A stretch of DNA of 64,000 nucleotides from Desertibacillus haloalkaliphilus (GCF_019039105.1 NZ_JAHPIV010000011.1:62001-126000); one strand, 5' to 3'. Positions 1-11,124 are shown, numbered from the stretch's first letter. Translations and numbers: made by a program. The notes: generated by a model from the letters alone, not told the origin.

Positions 1-212
1 TGTAACACTTTTTCAGTGTTTTTATTTACTTTAATAATTTCATCAAATGAGGTTGCTTTACAGAGACTGCTTTCGATCTTTTCCCCTTCAGCTTTGAGAA
101 TATGGGAAAGCCCAATTTCCTCCATTGCAATGGCGGCCAATAAGAGGTTGATCACATCATCTCTTCGTAAATCAATGTCTGGAGTAATGTTCGGCACGTT
201 TGGTAAGGTCAT
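1..212 (-). CDS. Spore-surface-like small protein, partial (C-terminus beyond window)
   Basis: The reverse strand gives an open frame from the ATG at 212 to the window edge (70 codons, no stop). It is preceded by AGGGAGGAG at a good distance. The protein starts [15 protein letters not shown] and continues with a helix containing [18 protein letters not shown]. This layout is typical of short proteins of unknown function found in many Bacillus-group genomes, often near exosporium or collagen-like genes. The family link is from memory of that motif. The spore location is inference. A forward-strand open frame at 16-228 is the shadow of this gene. Confidence 0.72.
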   Translation of the reverse strand, partial: MTLPNVPNITPDIDLRRDDVINLLLAAIAMEEIGLSHILKAEGEKIESSLCKATSFDEIIKVNKNTEKVL

Positions 213-321
213 GATAACTCCTCCCTGAACTTGAAAATTTGACTACATGGTATTCTATGGTTACATGCCTATTATGTGACTCGTTATCTCAACAAGGAGT
301 TATCGATTGTTCGTAACGTTC

Positions 322-498
322 TTATACAGAACAAAAGGCATCCGGGAGGTCCAACGTTGAACAAATAAGAAGCTCTAGCTCTTCTTCACTTGCTTCATAA
401 AATTGACGACCATCCGGCATTTTATAAAGTTCATTTTGTAAAAGGGCATCGATCAATTGGTCTTTATCAACTTGATCTTGTGTGTAAAACATACGCAT
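322..498 (-). CDS. Small conserved-looking protein (58 aa), loosely FbpA-like
   Basis: A 58-residue frame starts at ATG 498 behind a GGGGG-rich ribosome site (an in-frame ATG two codons later is an alternative). It contains LIDALLQNELYKMPDGRQFYEAS and an acidic stretch ending in LLICSTLDLPDAFCSV. The pattern LI..L...YK..D.R.FYE resembles the small Fur-regulated basic protein family, but this protein is acidic, so that link is weak. A perfect cre box lies 15 bases upstream of the start codon, so CcpA probably controls it. Function unknown. Confidence 0.6.
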   Translation of the reverse strand: MRMFYTQDQVDKDQLIDALLQNELYKMPDGRQFYEASEEELELLICSTLDLPDAFCSV

Positions 499-842
499 CC
501 CCCTTGATATGATGTAAGCGTTTACAATCTTATTATAAAGGGGAAGATGTCAATTGTCAAATTATTTACAGTTTCTGTTCAATTTATTAAATTTCACGTA
601 CCATATTTACAAGAAAAATAGAAAAATAAGATGTTTAGATGAAAATTTCAATAAAAAGAGGTCTAACAATATGATTTTTCGTTAATAGTAGAAATGGTAA
701 CTGTAGGGAAAAGTTTTACATACAACCTGTCACACATTCACAATGATGTTTCATAAAGATGACGTGAGGGTAGTTATTTGTAGAAGAGATTATAGTTAGG
801 TATTTTGTATAAATCTTCACTCAATAGAGGTGTTATTTCAAG
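499..842. other. Intergenic region between the small gene and odhA
   Basis: This region holds the cre box at 513-526 and the AT-rich promoter zone of odhA. I could not pick a convincing -35/-10 pair for odhA; TATAAA near 807-812 is the best -10 candidate. No gene or stable hairpin was seen. Confidence 0.5.
513..526. promoter_or_regulatory. CcpA cre box
   Basis: TGTAAGCGTTTACA matches the cre consensus TGWAARCGYTWNCW at every position. It sits just upstream of the 322-498 gene and 317 bases before odhA. It most likely represses the small gene. An effect on odhAB is possible, since TCA-cycle genes are often under carbon control. Confidence 0.8.
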
Positions 843-3701
843 ATGGATTCAAATACAACAAGAGACAATAACGTATGGGATGCGTTTCATGGGCCTAATA
901 TTGCCTATGCGATCGAACTGTACGAAAAGTACAAAACCGATCCTGATTCCCTAGATGATGAGGTGAAGGATCTTTTTGATACGTGGGGGCCCCCGCCCGC
1001 ACCGTCCATTCAGGATAGGGAGATGCAACAACCAAAGACATTAGAACAAAACGGTCAACACCCGCAACAGTTACAAACGATTGCTGCGGCTTTTCAACTG
1101 GCTGAAGCGATAAGAAGTCAAGGTCATTTAGCAGCAAAGATTCAGCCCTTCAACCCTAATGAACAGACAGTTGATATCCTTACGCCTGAGCATTATCAAG
1201 TCACAAAGGAAGATCTGATGAGCATTCCGAAGGGGTTGATCGCTCCTCATGCGCCGGATCATGTCAAAAATGGCTGGGATGCGATGCAACACTTGAAAAA
1301 CGTGTATACCAAAGCGATGGCGTTTGAATTTAACCATATTACAAATCCGGAAGAAAAGAATTGGTTGCAACAAATGGTTGAATCTGAAGAGGCATTTTTA
1401 TCGCTTACAAATGATAAACGTCAATCATTATTACAGCGGTTGACAGAGGTTGAAAGCTTTGAACGATTTTTGCACCAAACATTTGTTGGACAAAAGCGTT
1501 TTTCGATTGAAGGTCTTGATACATTAGTGCCTATGTTAGATGAGACGATTCAAGCTTCCTTGGATGAAGATTGTGATGATGTTGTCATCGGTATGGCTCA
1601 TCGTGGTCGATTAAATGTATTGGCACATATCGCAGGAAAGCCATATGAGCAGATCTTTTCAGAATTTATGCACGTACCATCCACTGCGTTTGACTCTAAT
1701 GGAGAGATCAAATCAACGTACGGCTGGACCGGTGATGTGAAGTACCACTTGGGTGGTTCACGTCATGTCACAGATCAAGAGCACAAGACACGTGTGACCT
1801 TAGCGTACAATCCAAGTCACCTTGAGTTTGTCAATCCAATTGTTGAGGGATATACGCGAGCGGCACAAGAGGAGCGAGGGCAGCAAGGGCTTCCGGAGCA
1901 GAACGAAACAAAGGCACTTGCGGTACTGATTCATGGTGACGCAGCATTCCCAGGTCAAGGTGTCGTGTCAGAAACCTTGAATTTGAGCGGTCTCCAAGGT
2001 TACCAGACAGGTGGAACACTCCATATCATTGCAAACAATAACATCGGTTTTACAACCGAGAGTACGGATTCACGTTCAACAACGTATGCGAGTGATGTAG
2101 CCAAAGGGTTTGAGGTTCCGATTATCCATGTCAATGCTGATGATCCTGAGGCGTGTTTATCTGCGGTTCATCTCGCGTATCACTACCGAAAAACATTTCA
2201 AAAGGACGTTTTAATCGATTTGATCGGTTATCGGCGCTTTGGCCATAATGAAATGGATGAACCAGCCGCAACGCAGCCACAGTTATACAGCTTGATCACA
2301 AAACATGAGTCCGTTAAATCTCAATATGAAAAACTGTTGATTGATCGGAAAATTATTACGAAAGAACAAGCAAGTGAGATGAACGATCACGTTCAGAAGA
2401 AGTTGGATCGGTCATATGAGAACGTTTCTAAGCAAGAAAAGCAACAAAATGATTCGTTAGAGTCACCAGAAGCTATTAACGAAGGGCTACCGGCGATTGA
2501 TACCCGAGTTGATCTAGATGTTCTCCGAGTGATCAATCGTGAGTTATTAGAATGGCCACAGGAGTTTCAGGTGTATCCGAAGCTGAAAAAAATCCTTGAA
2601 CGACGTGAACATGCACTAGAAGCGGATGGAAAGGTCGATTGGTCGCTCGCAGAAACGTTAGCATTTGCAACGATTTTACGAGACGGTACCCCCATTCGAC
2701 TAACAGGGCAAGATTCAGAGCGTGGAACATTTGCTCACCGTCATCTTGTTCTGCATGATCACAAAAGTGGTGACACGTATACACCGCTGCACCATCTTGC
2801 AGAGGCAAAAGCATCATTTGCGATTCATAATAGTCCGTTATCAGAGATATCTGTGGTTGGCTTTGAATATGGTTACAATGTATTTGCTCCGGAAACGCTT
2901 GTGCTTTGGGAAGCGCAATTTGGAGACTTTGCCAACGCTGCTCAGGTGATTTTTGACCAATTTGTTTCAGCAGCACGTGCAAAGTGGGGCCAAAAATCTG
3001 GTTTTGTCGTTCTTTTACCACACGGGTATGAAGGTCAAGGGCCGGAACATTCGAGCGCTCGTTTGGAACGATTTTTACAGATGTCTGCCGAAAATAACTG
3101 GACGGTTGCCAACGTCTCAACTGCAGCACAGTATTTTCATCTGTTACGGCGACAAGCACAGTTGTTAGAAAAGGAAGACGTGCGTCCGCTTGTCATTATG
3201 ACGCCGAAAAGTTTACTTCGAAATCCACATGCTGCATCAAGCGGTACTGAATTTAGTGAACGCCTTTTCCAACCTGTTTTCGAAGAACAAAAACAGGAGG
3301 AAGATGTAGAAAAAGTTGAACGTCTTCTCTTGAGTAGCGGGAAAGTATCACAAGACATTAAAGCGAAGCTAGAAAAACAGAACGTCGATTGGCTTCATGT
3401 CGCACGGTTGGAACAGCTCTATCCGTTACCGAAAGAGGAGCTAAATAACGTGATCACTCGTTTTCCTCACTTGAAAGAGATCATTTGGGTACAAGAGGAG
3501 CCAAAAAATATGGGGGCGTGGTCATATATCGAGCCTCACCTGAAAGATTGTGCGCCAACCGGAGTGACCGTTGATTATATCGGGCGCAAAGAACGTTCGA
3601 GCACAGCAGAAGGAAATCCAAACGTTCATAAACAAGAACAAGCGCGGATTCTAAACGATGCGTTGACACGAACGAATGAAAGGGGTAGTATCAATGGCTG
3701 A
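843..3701 (+). CDS. odhA: 2-oxoglutarate dehydrogenase E1 component
   Basis: This is the thiamine-diphosphate-dependent E1 subunit of the 2-oxoglutarate dehydrogenase complex. It decarboxylates 2-oxoglutarate and passes succinyl to the lipoyl group of OdhB in the TCA cycle. The 952 residues match the Bacillus OdhA length. Visible marks are the N-terminal segment [20 protein letters not shown], the [12 protein letters not shown] motif near residue 250, [17 protein letters not shown] near 363, and a C-terminal transketolase-like half with [18 protein letters not shown]. The gene overlaps odhB by 8 bases, so the two are translationally coupled. The start is ATG with a GAGG-type site (AATAGAGG) upstream. 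Confidence 0.98.
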   Translation: MDSNTTRDNNVWDAFHGPNIAYAIELYEKYKTDPDSLDDEVKDLFDTWGPPPAPSIQDREMQQPKTLEQNGQHPQQLQTIAAAFQLAEAIRSQGHLAAKIQPFNPNEQTVDILTPEHYQVTKEDLMSIPKGLIAPHAPDHVKNGWDAMQHLKNVYTKAMAFEFNHITNPEEKNWLQQMVESEEAFLSLTNDKRQSLLQRLTEVESFERFLHQTFVGQKRFSIEGLDTLVPMLDETIQASLDEDCDDVVIGMAHRGRLNVLAHIAGKPYEQIFSEFMHVPSTAFDSNGEIKSTYGWTGDVKYHLGGSRHVTDQEHKTRVTLAYNPSHLEFVNPIVEGYTRAAQEERGQQGLPEQNETKALAVLIHGDAAFPGQGVVSETLNLSGLQGYQTGGTLHIIANNNIGFTTESTDSRSTTYASDVAKGFEVPIIHVNADDPEACLSAVHLAYHYRKTFQKDVLIDLIGYRRFGHNEMDEPAATQPQLYSLITKHESVKSQYEKLLIDRKIITKEQASEMNDHVQKKLDRSYENVSKQEKQQNDSLESPEAINEGLPAIDTRVDLDVLRVINRELLEWPQEFQVYPKLKKILERREHALEADGKVDWSLAETLAFATILRDGTPIRLTGQDSERGTFAHRHLVLHDHKSGDTYTPLHHLAEAKASFAIHNSPLSEISVVGFEYGYNVFAPETLVLWEAQFGDFANAAQVIFDQFVSAARAKWGQKSGFVVLLPHGYEGQGPEHSSARLERFLQMSAENNWTVANVSTAAQYFHLLRRQAQLLEKEDVRPLVIMTPKSLLRNPHAASSGTEFSERLFQPVFEEQKQEEDVEKVERLLLSSGKVSQDIKAKLEKQNVDWLHVARLEQLYPLPKEELNNVITRFPHLKEIIWVQEEPKNMGAWSYIEPHLKDCAPTGVTVDYIGRKERSSTAEGNPNVHKQEQARILNDALTRTNERGSING

Positions 3702-4968
3702 CATTATTGTACCAGAGTTAGCTGAATCGATTACGGAAGGCACGGTTGCACAGTGGCTTAAGAACCCTGGAGATCAAGTAACCAAAGGTGAATATATCGT
3801 TGAACTTGAAACTGACAAAGTCAATGTTGAAATTACATCTGATTTTTCTGGCGTATTACAAAATGTCAAGAAAGAAGCTGGTGAAACCGTGACTGTCGGT
3901 GAAGTTATCGCAACCATTGAAGAAGGAGCAGAGGCGAGCGAGCTTGAGCAACAAGCAGACAGTGAACCACAGGAAAAGATAGAAGAAGCGAAAACAGACA
4001 GTACAGAGCATGAAGAAGAGTCACCACAATCGGAAGGAAAAGATGAGAATGACCCAAACGGGCGTCCAATTGCTTCTCCTGCAGCGAGAAAACTCGCGCG
4101 TGAACGTGGGATTGACCTCGAAGAAGTGAAACCACAAGACCCATTAGGGAGGGTGAGAAAGCACGATGTCGCCTCTCATCAAGAGAAGCCAGCATCAAGT
4201 CCAACTGATCATAAGCCATTTGCAAGCAGTCAATCGCAACAACAAGCGAGCGATGAAAACAACAATAAGCCTGTGGAACGGATCAAGATGTCACGTCGTC
4301 GTCAAACGATCGCGAATCGTTTAGTTGATGTCCAACATCAATCAGCGATGTTAACAACGTTCAATGAAGTTGATATGACAGCGATCCTGAATTTACGAAA
4401 ACGCCGCAAGCAAGCGTTTCAGGATGAACATGGGGTAAAACTTGGCTTTATGTCCTTTTTCACAAAGGCTGTTGTCGGAGCCCTTAAGAAATTTCCTTTA
4501 CTTAATGCAGAAATACAGGGAGATGAAATTCTTCTAAAACATTACTATGATATCGGTGTCGCTGTGTCGGCTGACGATGGTCTTGTCGTTCCTGTTATCC
4601 GTGACGCTGACCGACTTGATTTTGCTGGCATTGAAAATGAAATTAATGACCTCGCCGAAAAGGCACGCGACAATAAATTAAAGCTTAACGAGTTACAAGG
4701 TGGAACCTTTACAATTACCAATGGCGGTGTATTTGGCTCACTTTGGTCAACACCGATCTTAAACAGTCCGCAAGTCGGAATTCTTGGCATGCATAAAGTT
4801 CAAACCCGACCAGTGGCGATTGATGATGAGAGAATGGAAAATCGACCAATGATGTATATTGCGCTTTCTTACGATCATCGTATTGTCGATGGCAAAGAAG
4901 CAGTTAGCTTTCTTGTCAAAGTAAAAGAACTACTAGAAGATCCGGAGTCATTGCTCTTAAACGGGTAA
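3694..4968 (+). CDS. odhB: 2-oxoglutarate dehydrogenase E2 (dihydrolipoamide succinyltransferase)
   Basis: This is the E2 core that transfers succinyl from lipoyl-lysine to CoA. The start is ATG 3694 behind AAAGGGG, giving [17 protein letters not shown] and 424 residues. An in-frame ATG 18 bases upstream lacks this site. The lipoyl domain covers residues 1-80 with the acceptor lysine K42 in ETDKVN. An acidic linker, a peripheral-subunit-binding domain (about 126-160) and the acyltransferase domain follow. The catalytic DHRIVDG is near residue 394. It is second in the odhAB operon. E3 is not in this window. Confidence 0.98.
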   Translation: MADIIVPELAESITEGTVAQWLKNPGDQVTKGEYIVELETDKVNVEITSDFSGVLQNVKKEAGETVTVGEVIATIEEGAEASELEQQADSEPQEKIEEAKTDSTEHEEESPQSEGKDENDPNGRPIASPAARKLARERGIDLEEVKPQDPLGRVRKHDVASHQEKPASSPTDHKPFASSQSQQQASDENNNKPVERIKMSRRRQTIANRLVDVQHQSAMLTTFNEVDMTAILNLRKRRKQAFQDEHGVKLGFMSFFTKAVVGALKKFPLLNAEIQGDEILLKHYYDIGVAVSADDGLVVPVIRDADRLDFAGIENEINDLAEKARDNKLKLNELQGGTFTITNGGVFGSLWSTPILNSPQVGILGMHKVQTRPVAIDDERMENRPMMYIALSYDHRIVDGKEAVSFLVKVKELLEDPESLLLNG

Positions 4969-4984
4969 TGAACGATAAAAAGAT

Positions 4985-5026
4985 ATGGTGGTGTCCAGAA
5001 GGCACCACCATTGTTTTTATTTTGTT
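4985..5026. terminator. Bidirectional terminator between odhB and glutamate dehydrogenase
   Basis: A 9-bp perfect stem ATGGTGGTG/CACCACCAT with a 9-base loop is followed by TGTTTTTATTTT. It serves odhB, and on the other strand it is preceded by an A-rich tract so it can also stop transcripts arriving from the convergent gene. Confidence 0.85.
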
Positions 5027-6321
5027 AAATCAGCATTCTTAATCCAACCTCTCGCTTTAAAGGCTTTTACAAGGTGCTGAATGCCGACCATATAAGCCGC
5101 TTTTCTCATGCGGCTTTTTTGTTGCTGTCTCATCCGTAATACATTTTCAAACCCTGATACCATCCGCTCTTCAAGCTTTTGGTTGACTTCTTCTTCCTTC
5201 CAATAATAATTCATCGCATTTTGAACCCATTCGAAGTAAGAAACCGTTACACCACCTGCATTACATAAAATATCCGGAATCACAAAAATATCTTTTTCTT
5301 CAAGGATTTTATCTCCCTCAGGGGTTGTTGGACCATTAGCAGCTTCAGCTACAATTTTGGCTTGAATGAGAGGAGCCGTTTCTTTTGTAATTTGATTCTC
5401 AATCGCAGCTGGGACAAAGATATCAACTGGCAAACTAAACAAGTCCTGATTATTTAATGGTTTCGCTTTTGTATACTCTGTTACGCTGCGGCCATCTTTT
5501 ACAAACGCTAGTAAATCAGGAATATCTAAGCCATTCCCGTCGTAAATGCCGCCGTTAGCATCCGTTACGGCAACGATCTTTACACCTAATTCATCTAAAA
5601 ACTTTGCCGTCATACTGCCGACATTTCCGAAACCTTGTAGGGACGCGGTACATTGGCGTAAATCCATACCTAAAAATCGAGCAGCTTCTCGGACCATTAA
5701 TACGACTCCGCGTCCTGTCGCTGCTAATCTGCCTTGTGAACCACCTAAAATGATTGGTTTACCAGTTAGCATTCCCGGAATATTGTAGCCGCGTAAGGTA
5801 TCGTACTCATCAATCATCCAGCCCATCACCTCTGGGTTTGTATTTACATCAGGGGCGGGTACGTCTTTTTCAGGGCCAATGATTGGAGTGATTTTGCGGA
5901 TGTACATCCGACTTAATTCTTCTAATTCGCGCTCAGATAACTCTCTTGGATTAACGATGACACCACCCTTACCGCCGCCAAGGGGAAGGTCTAAAATCGC
6001 GGCTTTTAGTGACATCCAAATCGATAGTGCTTTGACTTCATCAACGTCAACGTTCGGATGAAAGCGGATGCCACCTTTAGTTGGACCAAGGATATCTAAG
6101 TGCTGTGAACGATAGCCTGTAAAATTCCGAATGTCCCCATTATCCATACGTACAGGGATGGAGACCTCTAGAACTCTCATCGGCTTTTTTAAGATATGAT
6201 AAATGTTCTCATCGAAACCAAGTTCAGAAATGGAATGTTTTAATAGCTCTTTCACAATTTCATATGGGTTTTTATCGTGAGTCGTAATATCTGCTTCGAC
6301 TTTGTCTTTGATGTCCTTCAT
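5017..6321 (-). CDS. Glutamate dehydrogenase (GudB/RocG class)
   Basis: This enzyme does NAD(P)-linked oxidative deamination of glutamate to 2-oxoglutarate and ammonia. The 434 residues are close to B. subtilis RocG/GudB. Glu/Leu/Phe/Val dehydrogenase motifs are present: PTKGGIRFHP (K82), LPLGGGKGGV with the substrate lysine at about 118, DVPAPDVNTN, and the Rossmann motif GFGNVGS. ATG 6321 follows GGAGG at good spacing. The gene converges on odhAB, whose enzyme consumes its product. Nothing in the sequence separates GudB from RocG. The active-site region shows no internal duplication of the kind that silences GudB in B. subtilis 168. Confidence 0.95.
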   Translation of the reverse strand: MKDIKDKVEADITTHDKNPYEIVKELLKHSISELGFDENIYHILKKPMRVLEVSIPVRMDNGDIRNFTGYRSQHLDILGPTKGGIRFHPNVDVDEVKALSIWMSLKAAILDLPLGGGKGGVIVNPRELSERELEELSRMYIRKITPIIGPEKDVPAPDVNTNPEVMGWMIDEYDTLRGYNIPGMLTGKPIILGGSQGRLAATGRGVVLMVREAARFLGMDLRQCTASLQGFGNVGSMTAKFLDELGVKIVAVTDANGGIYDGNGLDIPDLLAFVKDGRSVTEYTKAKPLNNQDLFSLPVDIFVPAAIENQITKETAPLIQAKIVAEAANGPTTPEGDKILEEKDIFVIPDILCNAGGVTVSYFEWVQNAMNYYWKEEEVNQKLEERMVSGFENVLRMRQQQKSRMRKAAYMVGIQHLVKAFKARGWIKNADLTK

Positions 6322-6505
6322 TTTTTTGCCTCCATTGTAACGAGATCCTTACTAATAACCTCCCACTTGAGCTCTTTTGTATGTACAAGCTGATCATTCC
6401 TTTATTTGTCATATATTTTTTGTTCATAGAGACTTATTACATTCGGGATACTATAACAAAATGCATGCTGAGGGACAACAGAACTTTGAGAAGGGATTGA
6501 ATCAA

Positions 6506-7909
6506 ATGCCTAAATCCAACATGACGATCATTTTGCGGTTGGACATACATAAGGAACAAGTTTCATTTGGAGAAATTGCAACAATCATTAGCCAATCGGG
6601 TGGTGATTTGATTGCAATTGATGTGATCAAAGAAGAACCGAAACGAACCGTCCGGGATATCAGCATCAATCTCAGTAGTAAAAAAGATCAAGAACATTTG
6701 ATTGATGCCATAAATGAATTAGCTGGTGTCACCGTTCGGCACGTATCTGACCGAACGTTTTTAATTCATTTGGGTGGGAAAATTGAGGTTGCATCAAAAC
6801 GTTCTATTGATAATCGTGAAGAACTATCTCACGTCTACACCCCAGAAGTTGCGAGAGTCTGTATGGCGATTGAAGAAAATCCTACGCTTGCGTACAATTT
6901 AACGATTAAGAAAAATTCAGTCGCTGTAGTCACCAATGGTACAGCTGTATTAGGATTAGGGAAAATCAAACCAGAGGCCTCGCTTCCTGTGATGGAAGGA
7001 AAGGCGATGTTGTTTAAACAGTTTGCGAATGTCGATGCATACCCGCTTTGTTTAAATTCAGATGACACCGAAGAATTGATTCAAATGATAAAAGCATTTA
7101 GCCCTTCGTTCGGCGGGATTAATTTAGAGGATATCGCTTCACCTCAGTGCTTTGAGATTGAAGAACGGTTAAAAAAAGAACTAGATATTCCAGTCTTTCA
7201 TGATGATCAGCACGGGACAGCCATTGTTGTGCTTGCAGGTATACTTAACGCATTAAAAGTTACAAACAAGAACATCAACGATTGCAAAATCGTTGTTTGT
7301 GGTATCGGTGCCGCTGGTATTGCAATTACGAAAATGCTGTTAACCGCTGGAGCAAAAAATGTCATTGGGGTGGACCGTCATGGTGCCTTACACCGCAATG
7401 AAACATACGAGAGCAATATTTGGAATTGGTATGCTGAACAGACGAACCCAAATCAAGAACGTGGCTCACTATCAGATGTGATCATAGGGGCAGATGTTTT
7501 TATCGGTGTTTCTGCGCCTGATATTCTTGATGTAGAGGACGTTAAAAACATGGCCGAGGAGCCGATTGTGTTTGCGCTTGCCAATCCGAATCCTGAGATT
7601 TCACCAGAACTAGCGAAACCATTCGTTAAAGTGATGGCGACAGGGAGGTCAGATTATCCGAACCAAGTCAATAATGTCTTATGTTTCCCGGGAATCTTTC
7701 GAGGGATCCTCGATTGCAGAGCATCAGATATCAACGAAGAAATGAAGCTAGCTGCAGCCAAGGCAATTGCAGCGACGATTGATGAGGATGAATTGAATGA
7801 AGATTATATCATCCCAGGTGTATTCAACAGTCAGGTTGTGCCTAACATTCGGGAAGCAGTTATTGAAGCAGGCTATAAAACGGGCGTTGCCAAGAGGGAA
7901 ACGAATTAA
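6506..7909 (+). CDS. ACT-domain malic enzyme, NAD(P)-dependent
   Basis: The product is an oxidative malate decarboxylase giving pyruvate, about 467 residues. The first 80 residues form an ACT-like regulatory domain ([19 protein letters not shown]...). The catalytic part has [25 protein letters not shown], the metal-binding [11 protein letters not shown] and the nucleotide-binding [12 protein letters not shown] chose ATG 6506 (behind AAGGG) because residues encoded from 6377 do not look like family sequence and their ATG has no ribosome site. It is divergent from glutamate dehydrogenase. Cofactor preference cannot be read from the sequence. Confidence 0.92.
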   Translation: MPKSNMTIILRLDIHKEQVSFGEIATIISQSGGDLIAIDVIKEEPKRTVRDISINLSSKKDQEHLIDAINELAGVTVRHVSDRTFLIHLGGKIEVASKRSIDNREELSHVYTPEVARVCMAIEENPTLAYNLTIKKNSVAVVTNGTAVLGLGKIKPEASLPVMEGKAMLFKQFANVDAYPLCLNSDDTEELIQMIKAFSPSFGGINLEDIASPQCFEIEERLKKELDIPVFHDDQHGTAIVVLAGILNALKVTNKNINDCKIVVCGIGAAGIAITKMLLTAGAKNVIGVDRHGALHRNETYESNIWNWYAEQTNPNQERGSLSDVIIGADVFIGVSAPDILDVEDVKNMAEEPIVFALANPNPEISPELAKPFVKVMATGRSDYPNQVNNVLCFPGIFRGILDCRASDINEEMKLAAAKAIAATIDEDELNEDYIIPGVFNSQVVPNIREAVIEAGYKTGVAKRETN

Positions 7910-7989
7910 ATGCTTAGAAACATGGTATTTCTTTTATTTTCATGAGTGACTGTGGAGACAATTAAAAAATTGAATAACACAGGTCCTAA

Positions 7990-8032
7990 AGCGGTAAGGT
8001 CATTGAAAGAGAATGATCTTACTGCTTTTTTC
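7990..8032 (+). terminator. Terminator of the malic enzyme gene
   Basis: The 15-bp stem AGCGGTAAGGTCATT/AATGATCTTACTGCT (two G-U pairs) has a 7-base loop and is followed by six T residues. Confidence 0.9.
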
Positions 8033-8138
8033 TAGATATAAGCTTTTGTTATAAAAATAAATTTGGGCTAATGCTGTTACATTTTAGGTGATGACACATA
8101 CACTGTTGTTGATTTTGATTTTCTAAAGGAGGAAAAAT

Positions 8139-8693
8139 ATGTATTATTATCATTATCCACTAGCAAATCAAGCGATCAACTACGAAAGTGCTCCGCAATT
8201 TTATCCACGACAGTATCCTAGCATTCATCAAGGATCCGTGCGAAATCAAAATTCAACAGTTCTAAATCGAGCTTTACTTGACAGAAGCCCTTCGAACAGC
8301 CAATTACAAAAACAAGCACAAAGTGAAGAAAAAGAAAATTCGTTAGCAGAGCGAGAACCTGAAGAGAAGGATGAAGCTAGCGCAGCAACAACCGAGGAAA
8401 GTGAAGTTGAAGGGCGAGAACCTGAAGTGACAAAGACAGAAGAGACCAAAACGAGTCAAAACTCAGGACCTAAAGTGTCATTAAAAGGAAGAGATCCAGA
8501 AACCTCGGCATTGGAAGACGACGTTGAAAAAGAACAAACAGAGGAAGAGACATTAGAGCTTGAAACCATGGACAGAAATAGTGAAGCTCGTTCAACGGAA
8601 GTCGAAGATAATGATCTACGACAATTATCTTACTCCGTGTATGAGGAGTTACGCGCGATTCGTAAACTATTAGAAGATTCATTGTCGTCATAG
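8139..8693 (+). CDS. Glu-rich low-complexity protein of unknown function (184 aa)
   Basis: The start ATG follows AAAGGAGGAAAAAT, a strong site. The first 35 residues are Tyr-rich (MYYYHYPL, QFYPRQYPSIHQG). The middle 110 residues are very acidic, with recurring REPE, GREPE and GRDPE units and many E/T/S. The last 30 residues (LRQLSYSVYEELRAIRKLLED) look helical. The Tyr-rich start is reminiscent of spore coat or crust proteins, but I recognise no family. It stands alone between two terminators, so it is its own transcription unit. Confidence 0.7.
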   Translation: MYYYHYPLANQAINYESAPQFYPRQYPSIHQGSVRNQNSTVLNRALLDRSPSNSQLQKQAQSEEKENSLAEREPEEKDEASAATTEESEVEGREPEVTKTEETKTSQNSGPKVSLKGRDPETSALEDDVEKEQTEEETLELETMDRNSEARSTEVEDNDLRQLSYSVYEELRAIRKLLEDSLSS

Positions 8694-8737
8694 GTTTTAA
8701 TTCATTAAAGTGACAGAGGAGGCGTAGCCCCTTTAGT

Positions 8738-8826
8738 AACTGTTCACCTCGATAAGGCACAATACACAGGGAGTTAGGCCTAGTTCTATATATTGTGCCT
8801 GAGGTGACTGTTCCTAAGTTTTTTAG
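8738..8826. repeat. Long imperfect inverted repeat, possible terminator
   Basis: The arms at about 8738-8765 and 8791-8812 pair through GGCACAATA/TATTGTGCC and TCACCTC/GAGGTGA with a small bulge. The 25-base loop contains TAGGCCTA. AAGTTTTTTAG follows, so the RNA could end the 8139-8693 gene. The loop is unusually large for a plain terminator. I see nothing else between 8694 and 9041 apart from the minus-strand terminator at 8995-9032. Confidence 0.55.
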
Positions 8827-8994
8827 AAGTTGATTATACCATTATCCACTCAAACTCCCATTTTGACTTTCACGAATCCAATGACGACCCGCTGTTTAAT
8901 TGCTTGATCCTCACCTTACCCAACTTCAAAATAAGCCATGTTTAGATGTATAAACCCTTTTAGAATTAGAAAATAGAGAAAGTAAATAGTATAC

Positions 8995-9032
8995 AAAAAA
9001 CAGACCAACAGGAAATTCGTGGTCCGTTTTTT
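8995..9032 (-). terminator. Terminator of the SLH/BIG2 gene
   Basis: Read on the minus strand, ACGGACCA pairs with TGGTCTGT and six T residues follow, ten bases past the stop codon at 9042. Confidence 0.75.
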
Positions 9033-9041
9033 AGGGATTTA

Positions 9042-10811
9042 TTATTGCACGACAAATAAAATATTTGCGCTTGAAGAGTAATCAAAATCGTCAACTCTCA
9101 CTCCAAGGCTAATGGTTGAGTCATGATTTTGTGTATTCCACCAAATCGCTCTTAACACGTAATCCTCTTGGTCATCAAACCAGTTATCATCATGAATGTC
9201 AGCTGTACCAAATTCATTTTCTAAATCCGATAACAAGACAGTATATAATAATTCAAGGTCATCTAAACTTAAATATTCAACCCCTTCAAAGGAGAAAAAA
9301 ATGGATTCTAGTGAATTAGAGTTAAACGTATAAAGGATGTTTGCGGGGAAGCCAAACTGATAAGCATTATGATAGAATAAAGAGTCTTCGGTTTCGTAAA
9401 ATAAATCAGATTGTTCCACCTGTTTCACATCTTGTTTTGTCATTCCCGCAGCTACATCACGAATAATACTTGTATCATTATTTTTCTTCACAGTGACGAC
9501 AGTAGTATCCGTAAGACCATTACTCGTTGTTGCTGTAACTTCTGTTTTACCTTCTGAAATGGCCGTGATTGTACCTGTTTGATCAACCGTTGCAACAGAT
9601 TCATTGCTTGAAGACCACGAAACAGAACGTGAAGTTGTTTGCGACGGCTGTAGTTCATACGAGAGATTAGCTTGTGAACCTAAAAGAATTTCCATGGTAT
9701 GATCGTTAATCGTTATATTAGTAGGTAATACCTCTAGGATAGTTATCATAACTGTTGCTTGAATACTTGTATTAGTGATATCACCAGTTATTTCATATTC
9801 ACCAGGGAGTTCAGTATTAAGGTTTGTGGTATTCCACTCAACATCTTCTTCCCCTTGTTCACCGGTTGTGTAAACAACATCAATTGTTGAAGGTAGTTCT
9901 AGTTCTTTTACTGGTGTACTTGCTGAAATCGTAATCGGTTCAATTGTAGCGATATCTGCAATCTCTGGTTGATAGGTGACATGAATGGTTTCTTTTTCCT
10001 TTGTATCATTAATTGAAGCCATTACATCTATTGTGTTTTCTCCATTTTGTAATGAAAGTGGATATACCCCGTTCTCACCATCAATCACAACGTTATTTAG
10101 AGTTACAACAACTTCAGCATCCTGATGAGCGCTAACGATTATTTGATGATTAACATTCGTTGTGACTAAGCCATGAGTGATTCCTGTGACGTCTAACGAA
10201 GGAGTGACTTTTTTAAATGATTCATCAAGCACGCGAGCTAAGAAAACAGAAAATTCAGCTCGTGAAATATTATTTTCCGGTCTAAATGTTTGGTCTGAAT
10301 ACCCAACTGTAATGTCATTTGCAAGTAATGATTCAATTGAGTCATAAGCCCATGAGTCTAAGTCAACATCATGGAAGGGAACTTCTGTATTCCCAGATAA
10401 TTCATAGGCCCGCACTAATATGGCTGCCATCTCTTGGCGTGATAGTGTTTGTTCAGGTTTAAACTCTCCATCGGGGTAGCCACCGATGATCCCTGCCTCA
10501 GCACTTGCACCAATTTCTTCTAAAGCCCAGTGAGATTGAGGTACATCATTAAAAGTAGACTTTTCAGTCGGTAATCCTAATTCTCTTACAATAATTGCCG
10601 CAGCCTCAGAGCGTTTTATATCATCATTAACGCCAAACTGTCCATTTGGATACCCTCCGATAACACCGATATCTGATAAGAATTCTATTTCTAATTTTGC
10701 CCAGTGACTGTTCACATCGGAAAATGTAGTTTCAGCTTTTATATTTAGAAATGGAATCGTAAAAACAAATAAGTAAGTCAATACAAACAATAAAAGGGAT
10801 GTTTTTTTCAA
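9042..10811 (-). CDS. Secreted SLH-domain surface protein with BIG2 domain
   Basis: This is a 589-residue secreted protein. Its signal peptide (KKTSLLLFVLTYLFVFTIPF, cut near residue 27) is followed by three SLH domains at about 29-80, 85-140 and 148-200, each with FxDV...WA and GGYPDG/GYSD cores. SLH domains bind pyruvylated secondary wall polymer. Next come Ig-like modules, one a BIG2 domain (SVSWSSSNESVATVDQTGTI), and a C-terminal domain of about 110 residues that I do not recognise. The start is TTG 10811, chosen because GAGGTGG lies 7 bases upstream. The gene is monocistronic. It is one of three SLH proteins in the window. Confidence 0.88.
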   Translation of the reverse strand: MKKTSLLLFVLTYLFVFTIPFLNIKAETTFSDVNSHWAKLEIEFLSDIGVIGGYPNGQFGVNDDIKRSEAAAIIVRELGLPTEKSTFNDVPQSHWALEEIGASAEAGIIGGYPDGEFKPEQTLSRQEMAAILVRAYELSGNTEVPFHDVDLDSWAYDSIESLLANDITVGYSDQTFRPENNISRAEFSVFLARVLDESFKKVTPSLDVTGITHGLVTTNVNHQIIVSAHQDAEVVVTLNNVVIDGENGVYPLSLQNGENTIDVMASINDTKEKETIHVTYQPEIADIATIEPITISASTPVKELELPSTIDVVYTTGEQGEEDVEWNTTNLNTELPGEYEITGDITNTSIQATVMITILEVLPTNITINDHTMEILLGSQANLSYELQPSQTTSRSVSWSSSNESVATVDQTGTITAISEGKTEVTATTSNGLTDTTVVTVKKNNDTSIIRDVAAGMTKQDVKQVEQSDLFYETEDSLFYHNAYQFGFPANILYTFNSNSLESIFFSFEGVEYLSLDDLELLYTVLLSDLENEFGTADIHDDNWFDDQEDYVLRAIWWNTQNHDSTISLGVRVDDFDYSSSANILFVVQ

Positions 10812-11124
10812 AATATCGCCACCTCAATATCTCGTTTTAGAGTACGAACAACAGACTAACACATAAAAATTCAGTAATCATTAGTAATATAAAACCAGGG
10901 CAGGATATTTTCAACTTTGATGAATGTCCAAGGGCAGCTCAAGACCCATCTGCTATACGGATTTAACATATGATTAACCATAGGTAGGAGATTAAGATTA
11001 CAGACCTTTGACAACTTGGTTATTCTTTTCTCATAGGATCGGATGATGGGACATATAATTTATAGATTTTCTGAATCATATGTCTTTTTTCTGTATTTAA
11101 TCCGAAAGGAGAGGATGGAATCCT
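10812..11124. other. Intergenic region between divergent genes
   Basis: This region separates the SLH/BIG2 gene and the YhaM-like gene and must hold both promoters. I see no clear consensus promoter, no repeat and no small gene. Confidence 0.4.

Noticed and set aside
2533-3159. 208-codon open frame antisense to odhA
   Set aside because: It lies wholly inside the strongly conserved odhA, has no ribosome site and encodes no recognisable sequence; it is a shadow frame.
5017-6321. GudB-type inactivating tandem duplication
   Set aside because: I looked for a short direct repeat in the active-site region as in B. subtilis 168 and found none; the enzyme looks intact.
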